Shown here: one piece after another, positions 1-8,749 of the stretch | Layout of the letters: every line of letters begins with the position of its first letter | Position numbering within the stretch: position 1 is the first letter of the stretch | NCBI RefSeq assembly: GCF_900119695.1 | Contig: NZ_LT632547.1 | Span: forward strand, 1,302,001-1,366,000 | Length of the DNA: 64,000 nt | Reading direction: 5' to 3' | Source: Actinomyces urinae | GTDB taxonomy: Bacteria; Actinomycetota; Actinomycetes; Actinomycetales; Actinomycetaceae | Program-made: the position numbers and the translations under genes | The notes under the pieces: model-generated | Databases searched by the model: none | What the model was told of the DNA's origin: nothing | What the model saw: only the letters and a program-made list of their open reading frames with translations

Positions 1-2
1 GC

Positions 3-980
3 CGCATCGTGGAGTCGGGGCCTGCCATGCAGATCCTGCAACGTCCGCAGCACCCCTACACCAAGAGGCTGGTTGCCGCTGCTCCCTCGCTAGCCACCGC
101 GCGTATCATGACCGCGCACCAGGCTGGCATTCAGGTGACCGAAGAGGAACTGCTGGGCGCAGGTAAGGGCGCGACCTCAACTGAAGCTGCGGTTGAAGTT
201 AAGAACCTGGTGAAGACCTTCCCGATTCGCGGCAAGCGCGGACAGACTTTCAAGGCGCTTGACGACGTGTCATTCACGCTGCGCAAGGGCACAACTCTAG
301 GTGTTGTAGGCGAATCCGGTTCTGGTAAGTCCACTGCGGCGAACATCATTCTGGGTCTGCTCGAGCAAGACTCTGGTGACGTAATTTTTGAGGGCGAAAA
401 CGTTTCCGAGCTTTCTAAGAAGGAACGCTTCGCTATGCGCCGCAACCTGCAGGTGGTATTCCAAAACCCGTACGGCTCCCTGGACCCCATGTACTCGATT
501 TACCGTGCGGTTGAAGAACCCATGCGCGTACATAACTGGGGAACCAAGAAGGAGCGCGAGGAGCGCGTAGCCCAACTACTCGACATGGTTGCCCTCCCTC
601 GCTCTGCGATGAGGCGCTATCCCAACGAACTGTCCGGCGGTCAACGCCAGCGCGTAGCTATTGCTCGCGCACTCGCGCTACGCCCGCACGTCCTCGTTCT
701 TGACGAGGCCGTATCTGCGCTGGACGTGCTGGTGCAAGACCAAATCCTGCACCTGCTAAACGACATTCAAGCCGAAATGGAACTGTCCTACCTGTTCATC
801 ACCCACGACCTCGCGGTTGTCCGTCAGATTGCTGACGATGTGGTGGTAATGCAACACGGCAAGGTAGTTGAAACCGGTGACACGGATTCGATCTTCGACA
901 ACCCGAACACCGGCTACACGCGCAACCTGATTGACTCGATCCCCGGCAAGAGCATCGAACTGGGAATCGCTGACGACTAA
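3..980 (+). CDS. Peptide ABC transporter ATP-binding protein, 5'-truncated (DppD-DppF-like fusion)
   Basis: Cytoplasmic ATPase of a di-/oligopeptide importer. The reading frame is open from the window edge: the first ~30 residues (RIVE, then HPYTKRL) are the C-terminal tail of one peptide-ABC ATPase, followed by a linker and a second complete ATPase domain. Counting from the GTG at 9, the second domain has Walker A GESGSGKST near 101-109, the signature LSGGQ near 208-212, Walker B VLVLDEA and the H-loop ITHD. The visible part therefore looks like the second half of a double-ATPase fusion; GTG 9 is not the true start. Permeases and binding protein would lie upstream, outside the window. A hairpin follows at 1001. 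Confidence 0.9.
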   Translation, partial: RIVESGPAMQILQRPQHPYTKRLVAAAPSLATARIMTAHQAGIQVTEEELLGAGKGATSTEAAVEVKNLVKTFPIRGKRGQTFKALDDVSFTLRKGTTLGVVGESGSGKSTAANIILGLLEQDSGDVIFEGENVSELSKKERFAMRRNLQVVFQNPYGSLDPMYSIYRAVEEPMRVHNWGTKKEREERVAQLLDMVALPRSAMRRYPNELSGGQRQRVAIARALALRPHVLVLDEAVSALDVLVQDQILHLLNDIQAEMELSYLFITHDLAVVRQIADDVVVMQHGKVVETGDTDSIFDNPNTGYTRNLIDSIPGKSIELGIADD

Positions 981-1000
981 CGCGTTCCAACTCGACAACG

Positions 1001-1034
1001 ATCGCCGCTGGTAGCCCAAGCTGCCAGCGGCGAT
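1001..1034 (+). terminator. Hairpin after the peptide ABC ATPase gene
   Basis: A 15-bp stem (1001-1015 with 1020-1034, one G-U pair) closes a CCAA loop 20 bases after the stop codon. There is no long T-run after it, so efficiency is uncertain. Confidence 0.55.
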
Positions 1035-1120
1035 ACTAATTCGCTTTCAAGCAGGGGCGGATCGCGCCTTTGAGTGAACGCGAGAAGCACCATTGATAAC
1101 GCAAATGAGATACTTAAACC

Positions 1121-2164
1121 ATGTACGGACTTTTCGCTGGGATCACCACACTCGACGTTGCCCAACTAACCGCGGGTACAGTGCGCGAGAATCAAAAAGT
1201 AACCTCACTTGATCAGATCCTCGCTGCGGGCGGGCCCGCAACCAACGCGGCCGTTGCGTTCTCTCACCTCACCCGCGCAGCAACCCGTGCCGCGAGCGCG
1301 AGCGACCTCAATCGGGGTGCGAATCCGGGAGGAGCGATGGCCTCCCTCCTCGTTTCCGCAATCGGTGAAGGCCCTGCCGCGCACCTCATTCTTGAAGACC
1401 TTGAAGTCCAGGAAGTGGCTTTGGTGGACTGTACCGATTACGAGGCTGAGGCGCCCGAAACCACTGGCAAGCTAGATCTGACCCCCAGCGTGTCCGCGAT
1501 CCTCATCAACGCGCAAAACAATGCGCGCACCGTTGCCTCCACCAACACGCGCCTGCCACTAAAGCCCGAAATCGCGTTGGAAACCCTAGAAGCCATGGGC
1601 CAGCCGCAGGTTGTGCTTGTTGACGGCCACAATCCCGATCTGGCGATGGCTGTCCTCACCAGTGGCGCCCATGAAGATGGGGAACCGTTCGCGGCGCAAG
1701 AATACAAGCCTGAATACCTGCGCATCCTTGACGGCGGATCTTGGAAACCGTGGCTACCCACAATGCTGGGATACATAGACGTGGCCATCATCTCCGCAGA
1801 CTTCCTGCCACCCGGATGCGTGAACTTCGATGACACGGTGGCCTTCCTCAAAGGCTTTGGCATTGAACGCGTAGTGCGCACAGCCGGACCAGACCCCGTG
1901 CAATGGGCCTGGCTCGGCAAAACCGGGACTGTTACCCCTCCTGCAGTTGATGCCATCGACACTCTTGCAGCCGGCGACACGTTCCACGGAGCCTTCGCGT
2001 GGGGATGCGCTCACGGTCTCTTAAATCGAGAAACAACCGACCCGTCTGCGCTCATCGACTTTTCCAACCGCATCGCATCGCTCAGCACCACCAGCTTTGG
2101 AACGAGGGCGTGGCTAGGAGACCTCGAAAATCTAGAAGCAGAAACCGCGCGCGTACTTTCATAA
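1121..2164 (+). CDS. PfkB-family carbohydrate/nucleoside kinase
   Basis: Cytosolic ribokinase-fold kinase of 347 residues, somewhat longer than the usual ~300. The N-terminal glycine pair is in the AAGGPATNAAVAFSHL segment. The C-terminal catalytic motif DTLAAGDTFHGAF carries the expected Asp base, with AAGD in place of the commoner GAGD. Substrate cannot be told from sequence. It stands alone, between the terminator at 1001 and a convergent hydrolase gene, so genomic context does not help. Ribokinase or a related sugar kinase are the likeliest activities. Confidence 0.82.
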   Translation: MYGLFAGITTLDVAQLTAGTVRENQKVTSLDQILAAGGPATNAAVAFSHLTRAATRAASASDLNRGANPGGAMASLLVSAIGEGPAAHLILEDLEVQEVALVDCTDYEAEAPETTGKLDLTPSVSAILINAQNNARTVASTNTRLPLKPEIALETLEAMGQPQVVLVDGHNPDLAMAVLTSGAHEDGEPFAAQEYKPEYLRILDGGSWKPWLPTMLGYIDVAIISADFLPPGCVNFDDTVAFLKGFGIERVVRTAGPDPVQWAWLGKTGTVTPPAVDAIDTLAAGDTFHGAFAWGCAHGLLNRETTDPSALIDFSNRIASLSTTSFGTRAWLGDLENLEAETARVLS

Positions 2165-2197
2165 AATGCGCGAGGGGCGGGCAGAAGCCGGATTGAG

Positions 2198-2971
2198 TTA
2201 GCCTACGCGAACCGGAACGTGGTGGCTGGCCCACTTCACCGACATGTCGCGAAGCGTATCTACGCCCTCGTTTGCGCCAAAACGGGCCTCCCGCACGACC
2301 TCAACGCGAGAACCGCCCGGCAGGCGCGCAAACTCTTCCTGAGCCATCTCAACTAAGCCCAGTTGTTCATCGTCCGCGTCGTAAATGGCCAGGATCGGGA
2401 CAGGCAAGTCGTCTAGCAAATCGTCTGCCTCATTCATCGACAGATCAATCAACGTCTGCTTCGAAATCACAAAAAACTCGCGCTTCGAATACGTATCGTC
2501 GGGAATCTGCGCGCGGCCGGAGCGCTCCAAATCATCCAACTGTGTGGACGAAAAAATCTGATCCCACTCAAACGACAGTGGGCCTGTAATCATGCCGGTG
2601 AGAAGCATCGCTTTAGCGGCCTGCGGGCGGGCTTTCAAAGCCACTAGAGTGCCAAATGAATGCGCGTGCAAAATCTGGCGTTCAAAACCCTGCGCGCGAA
2701 GCCACGCCGAAGCCGAATGTAAATCCTCAACCTGGCTGGCCAGCGTAATCACGTCATCATCGGAATCGCCGCAACCAGAAAAATCGAACTCCAAAGTTGC
2801 ATAACCTGCGCCCCGGTACGCTGCTGACAAGCGGTCGAAGTGCTCCCCTGAATGCCTATCAGCCAAGAACGAGTGCGCAAACAAAACCGCAGCGTCCGTC
2901 GAATCAACAGGGTCCACAAACGTGCCCGCAAGCCGAACTCCGCGGGGCGTCGTAATCTGTACCTCTGTCAC
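2198..2971 (-). CDS. Alpha/beta-hydrolase family protein
   Basis: A 257-residue serine hydrolase-like protein with no signal peptide. The nucleophile elbow is AHSFGT (normally GxSxG, here with Ala first). The segment LFAHSFLADRHSGEHF resembles the oxyanion-hole region of the dienelactone-hydrolase/YbbA-like alpha/beta hydrolases. A likely acid residue is in IYDADDEQLG. In some actinobacteria such a domain is fused to an OsmC domain; no OsmC part is seen here. The natural substrate is unknown. The gene converges on the PfkB gene with 33 bases between stop codons. Confidence 0.75.
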   Translation of the reverse strand: MTEVQITTPRGVRLAGTFVDPVDSTDAAVLFAHSFLADRHSGEHFDRLSAAYRGAGYATLEFDFSGCGDSDDDVITLASQVEDLHSASAWLRAQGFERQILHAHSFGTLVALKARPQAAKAMLLTGMITGPLSFEWDQIFSSTQLDDLERSGRAQIPDDTYSKREFFVISKQTLIDLSMNEADDLLDDLPVPILAIYDADDEQLGLVEMAQEEFARLPGGSRVEVVREARFGANEGVDTLRDMSVKWASHHVPVRVG

Positions 2972-3124
2972 AACCTAAGCCTAAGCGAAAACCATGGATA
3001 AAGCGCTCCTAAATCCCGGCTTGTTCAAAACCGCAAGCAACGCCACCTCGAAACACTTCCAGCAAGTGCACACCCACCGTCTGGCCCGGTAAACTAGCTA
3101 AGAAACATGCAATAAGGAGGAGCC

Positions 3125-3424
3125 TTGGGCGCAAAATTCGGATTCATTGTAGGAGCCGGCCTTGGGTACGTGCTAGGCACGCGCGCAGGACGCGAACGCT
3201 ACGAGAAAATCAAGATGCAAGCATCTAAAATCAGGCAAAGTCCGCTGGTAGCTGAGCGTATGGACCAGGCCTCTGAAAAAGTCTCCGAAGCCCTTAAAAA
3301 GGGCGGAGCAGCAGCCACTGACAAGCTCGTTGGAGTAGTCAAAGAGCGCGTCTTCGGTGAACCCCAAGACCAGTACGTTGACGTCACTGTCGTAGAAGTT
3401 GATGACATAGACACAGAAGAATAA
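3125..3424 (+). CDS. YtxH-like small envelope-associated protein
   Basis: A 99-residue protein starting at TTG 3125, chosen because AAGGAGG lies four to five bases upstream. Residues 5-18 form a short hydrophobic Gly-rich segment (FIVGAGLGYVLGTRAG), followed by a charged, probably helical stretch and an acidic tail. This is the layout of YtxH/general-stress proteins of actinobacteria. The molecular role is not known. A 10-bp hairpin follows at 3430, so it is probably monocistronic. Confidence 0.7.
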   Translation: MGAKFGFIVGAGLGYVLGTRAGRERYEKIKMQASKIRQSPLVAERMDQASEKVSEALKKGGAAATDKLVGVVKERVFGEPQDQYVDVTVVEVDDIDTEE

Positions 3425-3429
3425 CGAGG

Positions 3430-3452
3430 CGAGGGCGGTAATACCGCCCTCG
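3430..3452 (+). terminator. Hairpin terminator after the YtxH-like gene
   Basis: A perfect 10-bp inverted repeat (arms 3430-3439 and 3443-3452) with a three-base AAT loop begins six bases after the stop codon. A weak T-rich stretch follows. Confidence 0.6.
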
Positions 3453-3534
3453 TAGCATTTCAACAGTCTTTAGAACAGCCCCACACTGCCCTTCGTAGCA
3501 CTGGGGTGCAAAGTTCGGTGCGAGGAACAATCAC

Positions 3535-4662
3535 ATGACACCTGGCAATCAGCCGACCGAGGAACAAATCAAACGCTGGCGCAAATACCTTGCCGATGAG
3601 CAAATGGAACGCCAAACCTATTTGAACCTAGCGCAGCGACGCACCGGGGAAGAAGCCGCCATTCTGCAAGCGCTTGCCGACGCCGAAACGCGACACATTG
3701 AGCACTGGAGCTCACTCCTTGGCGAGCACGCACATCCCGCCCCCAAGCCCACGCTCTACTCGCGGATCCTCGCTCGGTTTGCCGCAACGTTCGGCTCCAT
3801 CTTTATCCTCGCCCTCGCCCAACGCGCAGAACAGCGCCAGTCTTACGACGTTGACCAAGACGCCACCGACGCGATGGCTGCCGACGAGCACATTCACGGT
3901 GAGGTTGTGCGCGGCCTCGCCGCCCGCTCACGTGCTCGCATTGCTGGCACGTTCCGTGCCGCAGTGTTTGGAGCCAACGACGGCCTGGTATCAAACCTTG
4001 CCCTCATCCTCGGTATTGCCGCCACCGGTGTTCCAAACAGCATGGTCATCACAACCGGTATTGCCGGTCTGCTAGCTGGTGCCCTCTCAATGGCGGCAGG
4101 CGAATACATTTCCGTCACCTCTCAACGCGAACTACTAGAGGCCTCGGACCCGTCCACCGACGCGCCCGTGCAGGTTTCTAAACTCAACGTGCAACAAAAC
4201 GAACTGGAGCTCGTCTTCCGCGCTCGCGGCGACACCGCTGAGGAATCTGAAGAACACGCACGCATCATCTTCGACGCGCTCAACCGTCCGGCCTCGGAAA
4301 TGACCACCAGCTCTATCATCACGCCCCGCTCCCTGCTATCGTCCAAGGAACGTCACCTTGACCCGTCCGAATCGCACGCGGAAATCGGACACCCGTGGGG
4401 CGCAGCCGCATCCTCATTCCTGTTCTTTGCAATCGGAGCTCTGGTGCCACTGCTGCCGTTCCTGTTTGGCGCTAGTGGAAACCTGGGCATCCTGCTGTCT
4501 GCGATCGTGGTTGGTGTGGTCCTCATGTTCACAGGCGGTGTAGTGGGCGTGCTCTCGGGCAAACCGCCGGTGAAGCGCGCGATTCGCCAGCTCCTCATCG
4601 GCTATGGGGCCGCGGCCGTCACCTATACGCTGGGCCTCATGTTTGGCGCCAACGGAATCTAG
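3535..4662 (+). CDS. VIT1/CCC1-family metal transporter with N-terminal ferritin-like domain
   Basis: Integral membrane protein of 375 residues, predicted to move Fe2+ or Mn2+ (MbfA/VIT family). Residues ~1-125 are a rubrerythrin/ferritin-like helical region with metal ligands in DEQMERQTY, EEAAILQALADAETRHIEHW and DEHIHGEVV. Residues ~135-375 are the VIT1 domain, with the characteristic GANDGLVSNLALILG motif, SMAAGEYISV and about five membrane segments. The SRAP gene starts 21 bases downstream. A 465-base stretch (3613-4077) recurs in altered form at 18081-18545, next to the island. Confidence 0.88.
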   Translation: MTPGNQPTEEQIKRWRKYLADEQMERQTYLNLAQRRTGEEAAILQALADAETRHIEHWSSLLGEHAHPAPKPTLYSRILARFAATFGSIFILALAQRAEQRQSYDVDQDATDAMAADEHIHGEVVRGLAARSRARIAGTFRAAVFGANDGLVSNLALILGIAATGVPNSMVITTGIAGLLAGALSMAAGEYISVTSQRELLEASDPSTDAPVQVSKLNVQQNELELVFRARGDTAEESEEHARIIFDALNRPASEMTTSSIITPRSLLSSKERHLDPSESHAEIGHPWGAAASSFLFFAIGALVPLLPFLFGASGNLGILLSAIVVGVVLMFTGGVVGVLSGKPPVKRAIRQLLIGYGAAAVTYTLGLMFGANGI

Positions 4663-4683
4663 CGCGCTGGTTTAGGAGGATCT

Positions 4684-5367
4684 ATGTGCGGTCGCTACGT
4701 ACTTTGGACGCCTGCGGAAGAACTCACGGCCATCTTTGGCACTGACTTTTGTGTAGGCGAAGTTACTCCCACGTACAACGCTGCCCCCTCCCAACAACTA
4801 CCCATCGTGTTTGAAAGATACGAGGAGGAGCCTGGGCGGGTGCTACGGCGCATGCAAACCCACCAGTGGGGGCTGGTGCCTTCCTGGGCGCGCGACGCCA
4901 GCCGCCCCATGATTAACGCGCGCGCGGAAAGCCTGGTGGACAAACCCTCATTCAAAGCCGCTGCGCGCCGGCGCCGGTGCCTCGTGCCCGCCAACGGCTA
5001 CTACGAGTGGCAGGCCGGCGCTGGCGGCAAGCAACCCTGGTTCCTGTCCGCGGGGGAGGGGGACCCGGTGATGGGATTTGCCGGAATTTATGAGGCATGG
5101 CAAGGCCCTCGAGACCAGTGGCTGCTGACCTTCGCGATTGTTACGCGTAGCGCGCCCGATGCGCTGGGGCATATTCATGATCGCTCGCCTGTGGTTGTGC
5201 CGCCTGACATGTGGAATGAGTGGCTTGATCCTGCTACCGAGACTGATTCTGAGATTCGCCACCTGATCGATGCGATTTCGAGCCCCGTCCTCGTGCCTCG
5301 AAAAGTAGGCAAGGCCGTTGGCAACGTGCGCAACAATGACCCGAGTTTGATCCAAGAGGTGGAATGA
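4684..5367 (+). CDS. SRAP-domain protein (YedK/HMCES family)
   Basis: A 227-residue SOS-response-associated peptidase-fold protein that in this family forms a covalent shield at abasic sites in single-stranded DNA. Catalytic Cys2 follows the initiator Met (MCGRY). The other active-site elements are present: Asn78 in PMINARAE, Glu108 in GYYEW and the GHIHDRSPVVV histidines near 163-165. AGGAGG precedes ATG 4684. It is probably cotranscribed with the VIT gene. Bases 5041-5345 recur at 18546-18850, with only one mismatch over the last 194 bases. Confidence 0.92.
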   Translation: MCGRYVLWTPAEELTAIFGTDFCVGEVTPTYNAAPSQQLPIVFERYEEEPGRVLRRMQTHQWGLVPSWARDASRPMINARAESLVDKPSFKAAARRRRCLVPANGYYEWQAGAGGKQPWFLSAGEGDPVMGFAGIYEAWQGPRDQWLLTFAIVTRSAPDALGHIHDRSPVVVPPDMWNEWLDPATETDSEIRHLIDAISSPVLVPRKVGKAVGNVRNNDPSLIQEVE

Positions 5368-5658
5368 ATCCTTACCTTCATGAGGTGTCTGTCCGCTCAT
5401 AACGCGGATAAACATGAAATTAATGTCGCTGTTGCTGGTATGCGAATCTCCCTGAATGAGGCCGAGTAGTTTTGTCGTTTGCAGGGTCGGATACTCGTTT
5501 AGGAGAAATTGTGCTGGGTGTGTTCGGTAGTGCCTTGTAGATGGGTATGTGGTACCGAGATAAGGAGGATAAGGAAAAGGGCGAAGTCGTGAAACAGGGG
5601 TATGGGGGAGTTGACTTTGTAATCAGGGGTATGAAATGTCGTACAAATTCAAAAGGTA

Positions 5659-5688
5659 TTGACGATAATACAACCAAACGACTATGGT
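5659..5688 (+). promoter_or_regulatory. Candidate promoter of the island's first unit
   Basis: TTGACG at 5659-5664 and TATGGT at 5683-5688 with 18 bases between, placing a start about 20 bases before the nucleoside hydrolase ATG. The spacer and -10 overlap an inverted repeat. Confidence 0.55.
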
Positions 5689-5690
5689 TG
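5666..5690. promoter_or_regulatory. Operator-like site 1, likely for the GntR regulator
   Basis: The inverted repeat CAACCA-N8-TGGTTG (5671-5690) covers the -10 region. The 11-mer TAATACAACCA (5666-5676) is repeated exactly at 8782-8792 before the second unit. Binding by the island's GntR protein is inference. Confidence 0.5.
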
Positions 5691-5715
5691 ATTTCATACT
5701 GCAGAGGGAGCTTCG

Positions 5716-6693
5716 ATGTTTGAAAACGTGATTCCGAATAGGGTCATTCTCGACTGTGATCCGGGTATGGACGATTCCATGGCCATTGTCATGGCTGAAA
5801 AATCGCCGACCATAGATCTGTTAGGGGTGGTTTCGTCTCACGGAAACTACCCGATTGAAGTGACCACGATTAATGCGCTGAAGACGCTAGAGATGCTTGG
5901 AGCGGGCGACGTGCCAGTGGCTAAGGGACACGGGAAGCCGCTAATGCGTCTTTCACCGTCGGACCCTTTCTCGCACGGAGATGATGGACAAGCGAACAAC
6001 AATTTGCCTGTACCAAGTAGGAAGGTGCTTAACGTGCCTTCTTCGAAGTTTATTGTCGACAAAGTCAATTCTTTCCCTGGGGAAATCACGTACATAGTCA
6101 CCGGCCCCATGACAAACCTGGCTGCAGCAATAATTGCTTACCCCGAACTGCCGAAGAAACTTCGTAGAGTCGTTGCGATTTCGGGCGCGTTTGCCTTAAA
6201 CGCAGCTGCTTATGCTAACGCCACGGGCGACACCCCTCAGTCCGAGTGGAACGTTTACGTTGACCCCGAGGCAGCTAAGATAGTCTATGAATCGGTAGAG
6301 AACTTATATGCGATAGGTCTTGACGTCGCTACGCACTTCGATGTCGATTTTTCTGCTGACCAGCTCAACAGCCTTAAAGGGTCTAGACGACCCGAAGCCC
6401 AGTTTTTGAGCACCGCGGTGGACTTTGTTACCAATCGTGGTTACGGAGCGTATTGCACCATCATCGACTGTATGGCGATCGCATCCGTCCTGGAGCCTGA
6501 CATCATAGAGTTCTTCGAAGGCCATGTCGGTATTGAAACGATGTCGGAACTTTGCAGAGGAATGACTGTTCTAGACTCTCGTCACCACCATGTGTGGGAA
6601 CACCTCCCTATCGTGCGCATTGCAAGGACCGCCGATTATGGCAGGTTCTTGAATCTCGTTACTGCGACCGTGTTACAAGGCGAAGGGGTGTGA
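5716..6693 (+). CDS. Nucleoside hydrolase (IUNH family)
   Basis: Cytosolic 325-residue protein predicted to hydrolyse the N-glycosidic bond of ribonucleosides, releasing ribose and base. The Ca2+/ribose-binding motif DCDPGMDD is at residues 14-21. The GNxTPxAEFN-like motif appears as ATGDTPQSEWNVYVDPEAA. In the usual C-terminal His-Asp motif the Asp is kept (TIIDCMAIA) but the His is Ile, which suggests a shifted leaving-group specificity. The ATG is supported by GAGGGA upstream. It is first gene of the island; the next gene starts four bases after its stop. Codon use (ATA, AGA, TTA) differs from flanking genes. Confidence 0.88.
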   Translation: MFENVIPNRVILDCDPGMDDSMAIVMAEKSPTIDLLGVVSSHGNYPIEVTTINALKTLEMLGAGDVPVAKGHGKPLMRLSPSDPFSHGDDGQANNNLPVPSRKVLNVPSSKFIVDKVNSFPGEITYIVTGPMTNLAAAIIAYPELPKKLRRVVAISGAFALNAAAYANATGDTPQSEWNVYVDPEAAKIVYESVENLYAIGLDVATHFDVDFSADQLNSLKGSRRPEAQFLSTAVDFVTNRGYGAYCTIIDCMAIASVLEPDIIEFFEGHVGIETMSELCRGMTVLDSRHHHVWEHLPIVRIARTADYGRFLNLVTATVLQGEGV

Positions 6694-6697
6694 ATCG

Positions 6698-7798
6698 ATG
6701 GATTTTCGCGTTCTGACAGAGATAAATTCTGATGAATGTGTCTATATCGCAGGGCCGGAGGTGTTTTACTATACCGGTGTAAAGAAGTGGGCTCACATGC
6801 GACTGCAGGCAGAAGCTCAAGGGTTCATGGTTGCGATGCCCAATGACACGCAGATTCTGACCAACGTCGAGGACGACCCTCACGGCTTTGCAGACGAGAT
6901 TTTCGCAAACTGTGCTCGCTCAATAAATCGAACAACAGCGTTAATTGTAGATCTAGAAGATTTTCGAGGCCCGGTGCCTGACGGGGGATCTATTTTCGAG
7001 CTAGGCATGGCATACGCGCGAGGAGCACGATGCTACGCATTCTCTCGTGATTGCCGTCCAGCAGCCGAAAAAGATTATCATTCAAAATTCGTCGATGGAC
7101 GTATTTTTGACGCATCTGATCTTGAACACCCTCATCCTTTTCTTCCCTTCTCGGCTAATGTGCTAGGTGCGGCAAAATTGATAGAGGGAACTTTTTCCGA
7201 TTCTCTGAAACAATTTCAAAGTGATCTAAATTGGTCACGTATTCACGGTGAAAAGCTCCGTCTCAATGAAGAGGCTCGCGGCATAGAGCTAAATCCGAAG
7301 GGTCGCCCAAAAAAGGTCTACATCTCTACCGCACAAAGATTTGCATCGAACAACGTAGCGATCTTCGCAGAATTAGAATCAATTTGCTCGCAACGCGGAT
7401 TGGAATTGATTACCGCACTCCCCGATCGAGAATCGGCGGACCCGATGGAAAGAGCTGGGAATGATTTCAGGGCGAATATTAGAGCACTTTCTGAAGCAGA
7501 CCTGGTTATCCTCGATTTGAATGATTATCTCGGACTGGAACCAAATCCTGATGTTGCGTTCGAGGCGGGATATGCGTATCAAAGTGGTAAGTATGTACGC
7601 GGATTTATGTCTGATACAAGGGATATGTTGGATCGAGTTCCCCATCATGGCGTGGAACTAGACCAGCGAGATGTAGTTGGGCGTGATGTCGAATTCTACG
7701 AGTACCCACTGAATCTAATGTTCGCCAGCTCTATGCCGATCCTTCAGGGAGAGATGAAGGAAGCGGTGGCAGCGGTCTTAAATGAGTTTGTGGAATGA
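6698..7798 (+). CDS. Tandem nucleoside 2-deoxyribosyltransferase-like protein
   Basis: A 366-residue protein with two copies of the nucleoside 2-deoxyribosyltransferase fold, which normally is ~150 residues and acts as a homo-oligomer. Domain 1 (~1-175) has YIAGPEVFY and GSIFELGMAYARGARCYAF. Domain 2 (~200-360) has KKVYISTAQRF, ADLVILDLNDY and PDVAFEAGYAYQSGKYVRGF. Both carry the (D/E)xAFExGYAxAxGK-like nucleophile motif, as FELGMAYARG and FEAGYAYQSG. Such enzymes swap or hydrolyse the glycosidic bond of (deoxy)nucleosides. ATGA overlap with the next gene (7795) indicates translational coupling. The exact reaction is unknown. Confidence 0.78.
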   Translation: MDFRVLTEINSDECVYIAGPEVFYYTGVKKWAHMRLQAEAQGFMVAMPNDTQILTNVEDDPHGFADEIFANCARSINRTTALIVDLEDFRGPVPDGGSIFELGMAYARGARCYAFSRDCRPAAEKDYHSKFVDGRIFDASDLEHPHPFLPFSANVLGAAKLIEGTFSDSLKQFQSDLNWSRIHGEKLRLNEEARGIELNPKGRPKKVYISTAQRFASNNVAIFAELESICSQRGLELITALPDRESADPMERAGNDFRANIRALSEADLVILDLNDYLGLEPNPDVAFEAGYAYQSGKYVRGFMSDTRDMLDRVPHHGVELDQRDVVGRDVEFYEYPLNLMFASSMPILQGEMKEAVAAVLNEFVE

Positions 7799-8706
7799 GC
7801 TCTCAACTGGCCATTTTTTCGCATATTGCCATTGATGCGGTTAGACTTCCCGGTTCAAAAGGTATTGCCGAAACCGTCGGTGGCGCTGGCGCTTATGCTG
7901 CTGTAGGGGCCGCACTAGCGTCCACAGGCGGCGGGGATCCGTTGCTTGTTGCTGGGGTTGGAGAGACACAACGCTCATTTTTTGAAAAATGGTGTTGCGA
8001 CCGGGGAATTGCAAGCGGCGCTCTGTTTCGTGTGCCATATTCAGTTCCTATCACTCTAGTTGAGTACCGAGATGAACAAAATAGGCGAGAGATTCCTCTT
8101 CTCGGTCTTAAACACTTTGAAGACGCGACGCCTTTGCCGAATCGTGTTACAGACGCACAATTTGACGATGTAACTTATGCATTTGTCTTCCATGATGAAG
8201 ATCCAGAATTTTGGAGACAAATGCGAGACTGGAGCGAAAGAGCAGGTGTAAAGGTTGGTTGGGAGCTGTCTCTCGACGCGTGCAAGAGCTCAAAGTTAGC
8301 AGCTGTTAAAGATATTTCCTCCGGGTGTGAAGTGATTTTTCTGAACTTGGAGGAATCAGAACTCCTACTGGGTACGCACGATGAGGAACAGATTTCCAAA
8401 GCATTTTCAGAGTTTGAAACTACTGTGGTGCTGCATGATGCCTCGCAGCCAGTGCGAGTTTGGAGTCACGGAGAATATTTCGAAGTGCCGGTTGTGCGAG
8501 GTATTAATGCAATTGATCCCACAGGGGGAGGGAACTCTTTTTGTGGCGCCATCTTAGAGAGACTGAAAACAGGCGATGATCTAAGAGTAGCCGTTGAATA
8601 TGGATGTGCTGTGGCTGCATTCGTTGTTAGTGTGCGCGGAGTTCCAGTGAATGACTCCGAAAACGTGAAATGTATACGTGCGATGCGTGCGACTTTGACG
8701 CAATGA
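7795..8706 (+). CDS. PfkB-fold protein with GGGN in place of GAGD
   Basis: A 303-residue ribokinase-fold protein. The N-terminal VGGAGAYAAVGAAL segment matches the sugar-binding glycine region. In the C-terminal DPTGGGNSFCGA motif, the catalytic-base Asp of the usual GAGD is Asn (codon AAC near 8533). From memory, a GGGN motif also occurs in fungal Mak32-like PfkB relatives. It may thus have altered or lost kinase activity. It is the third gene of the first island unit and overlaps the deoxyribosyltransferase gene by four bases. Probable ligand: a ribose or nucleoside, by context. Confidence 0.78.
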   Translation: MSSQLAIFSHIAIDAVRLPGSKGIAETVGGAGAYAAVGAALASTGGGDPLLVAGVGETQRSFFEKWCCDRGIASGALFRVPYSVPITLVEYRDEQNRREIPLLGLKHFEDATPLPNRVTDAQFDDVTYAFVFHDEDPEFWRQMRDWSERAGVKVGWELSLDACKSSKLAAVKDISSGCEVIFLNLEESELLLGTHDEEQISKAFSEFETTVVLHDASQPVRVWSHGEYFEVPVVRGINAIDPTGGGNSFCGAILERLKTGDDLRVAVEYGCAVAAFVVSVRGVPVNDSENVKCIRAMRATLTQ

Positions 8707-8749
8707 TGAGATTAATGCGTGCTGTAACCATTCTGAAATGTTAAAAGGC

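Larger units (their letters stand above)
5368..5715. other. Intergenic left edge of the nucleoside island
   Basis: 348 bases with no convincing gene. A 30-codon open frame (5381-5470) ends at TAG and looks peptide-like but lacks a ribosome binding site; it may be a remnant. Base composition drops in G+C from about 5400 onward. The last 60 bases hold the island's first promoter and an operator-like repeat, annotated separately. Confidence 0.5.

Noticed and set aside
5381-5470. 30-codon open frame at the island's left edge
   Set aside because: No ribosome site and no known family; kept only as a note in the intergenic entry.
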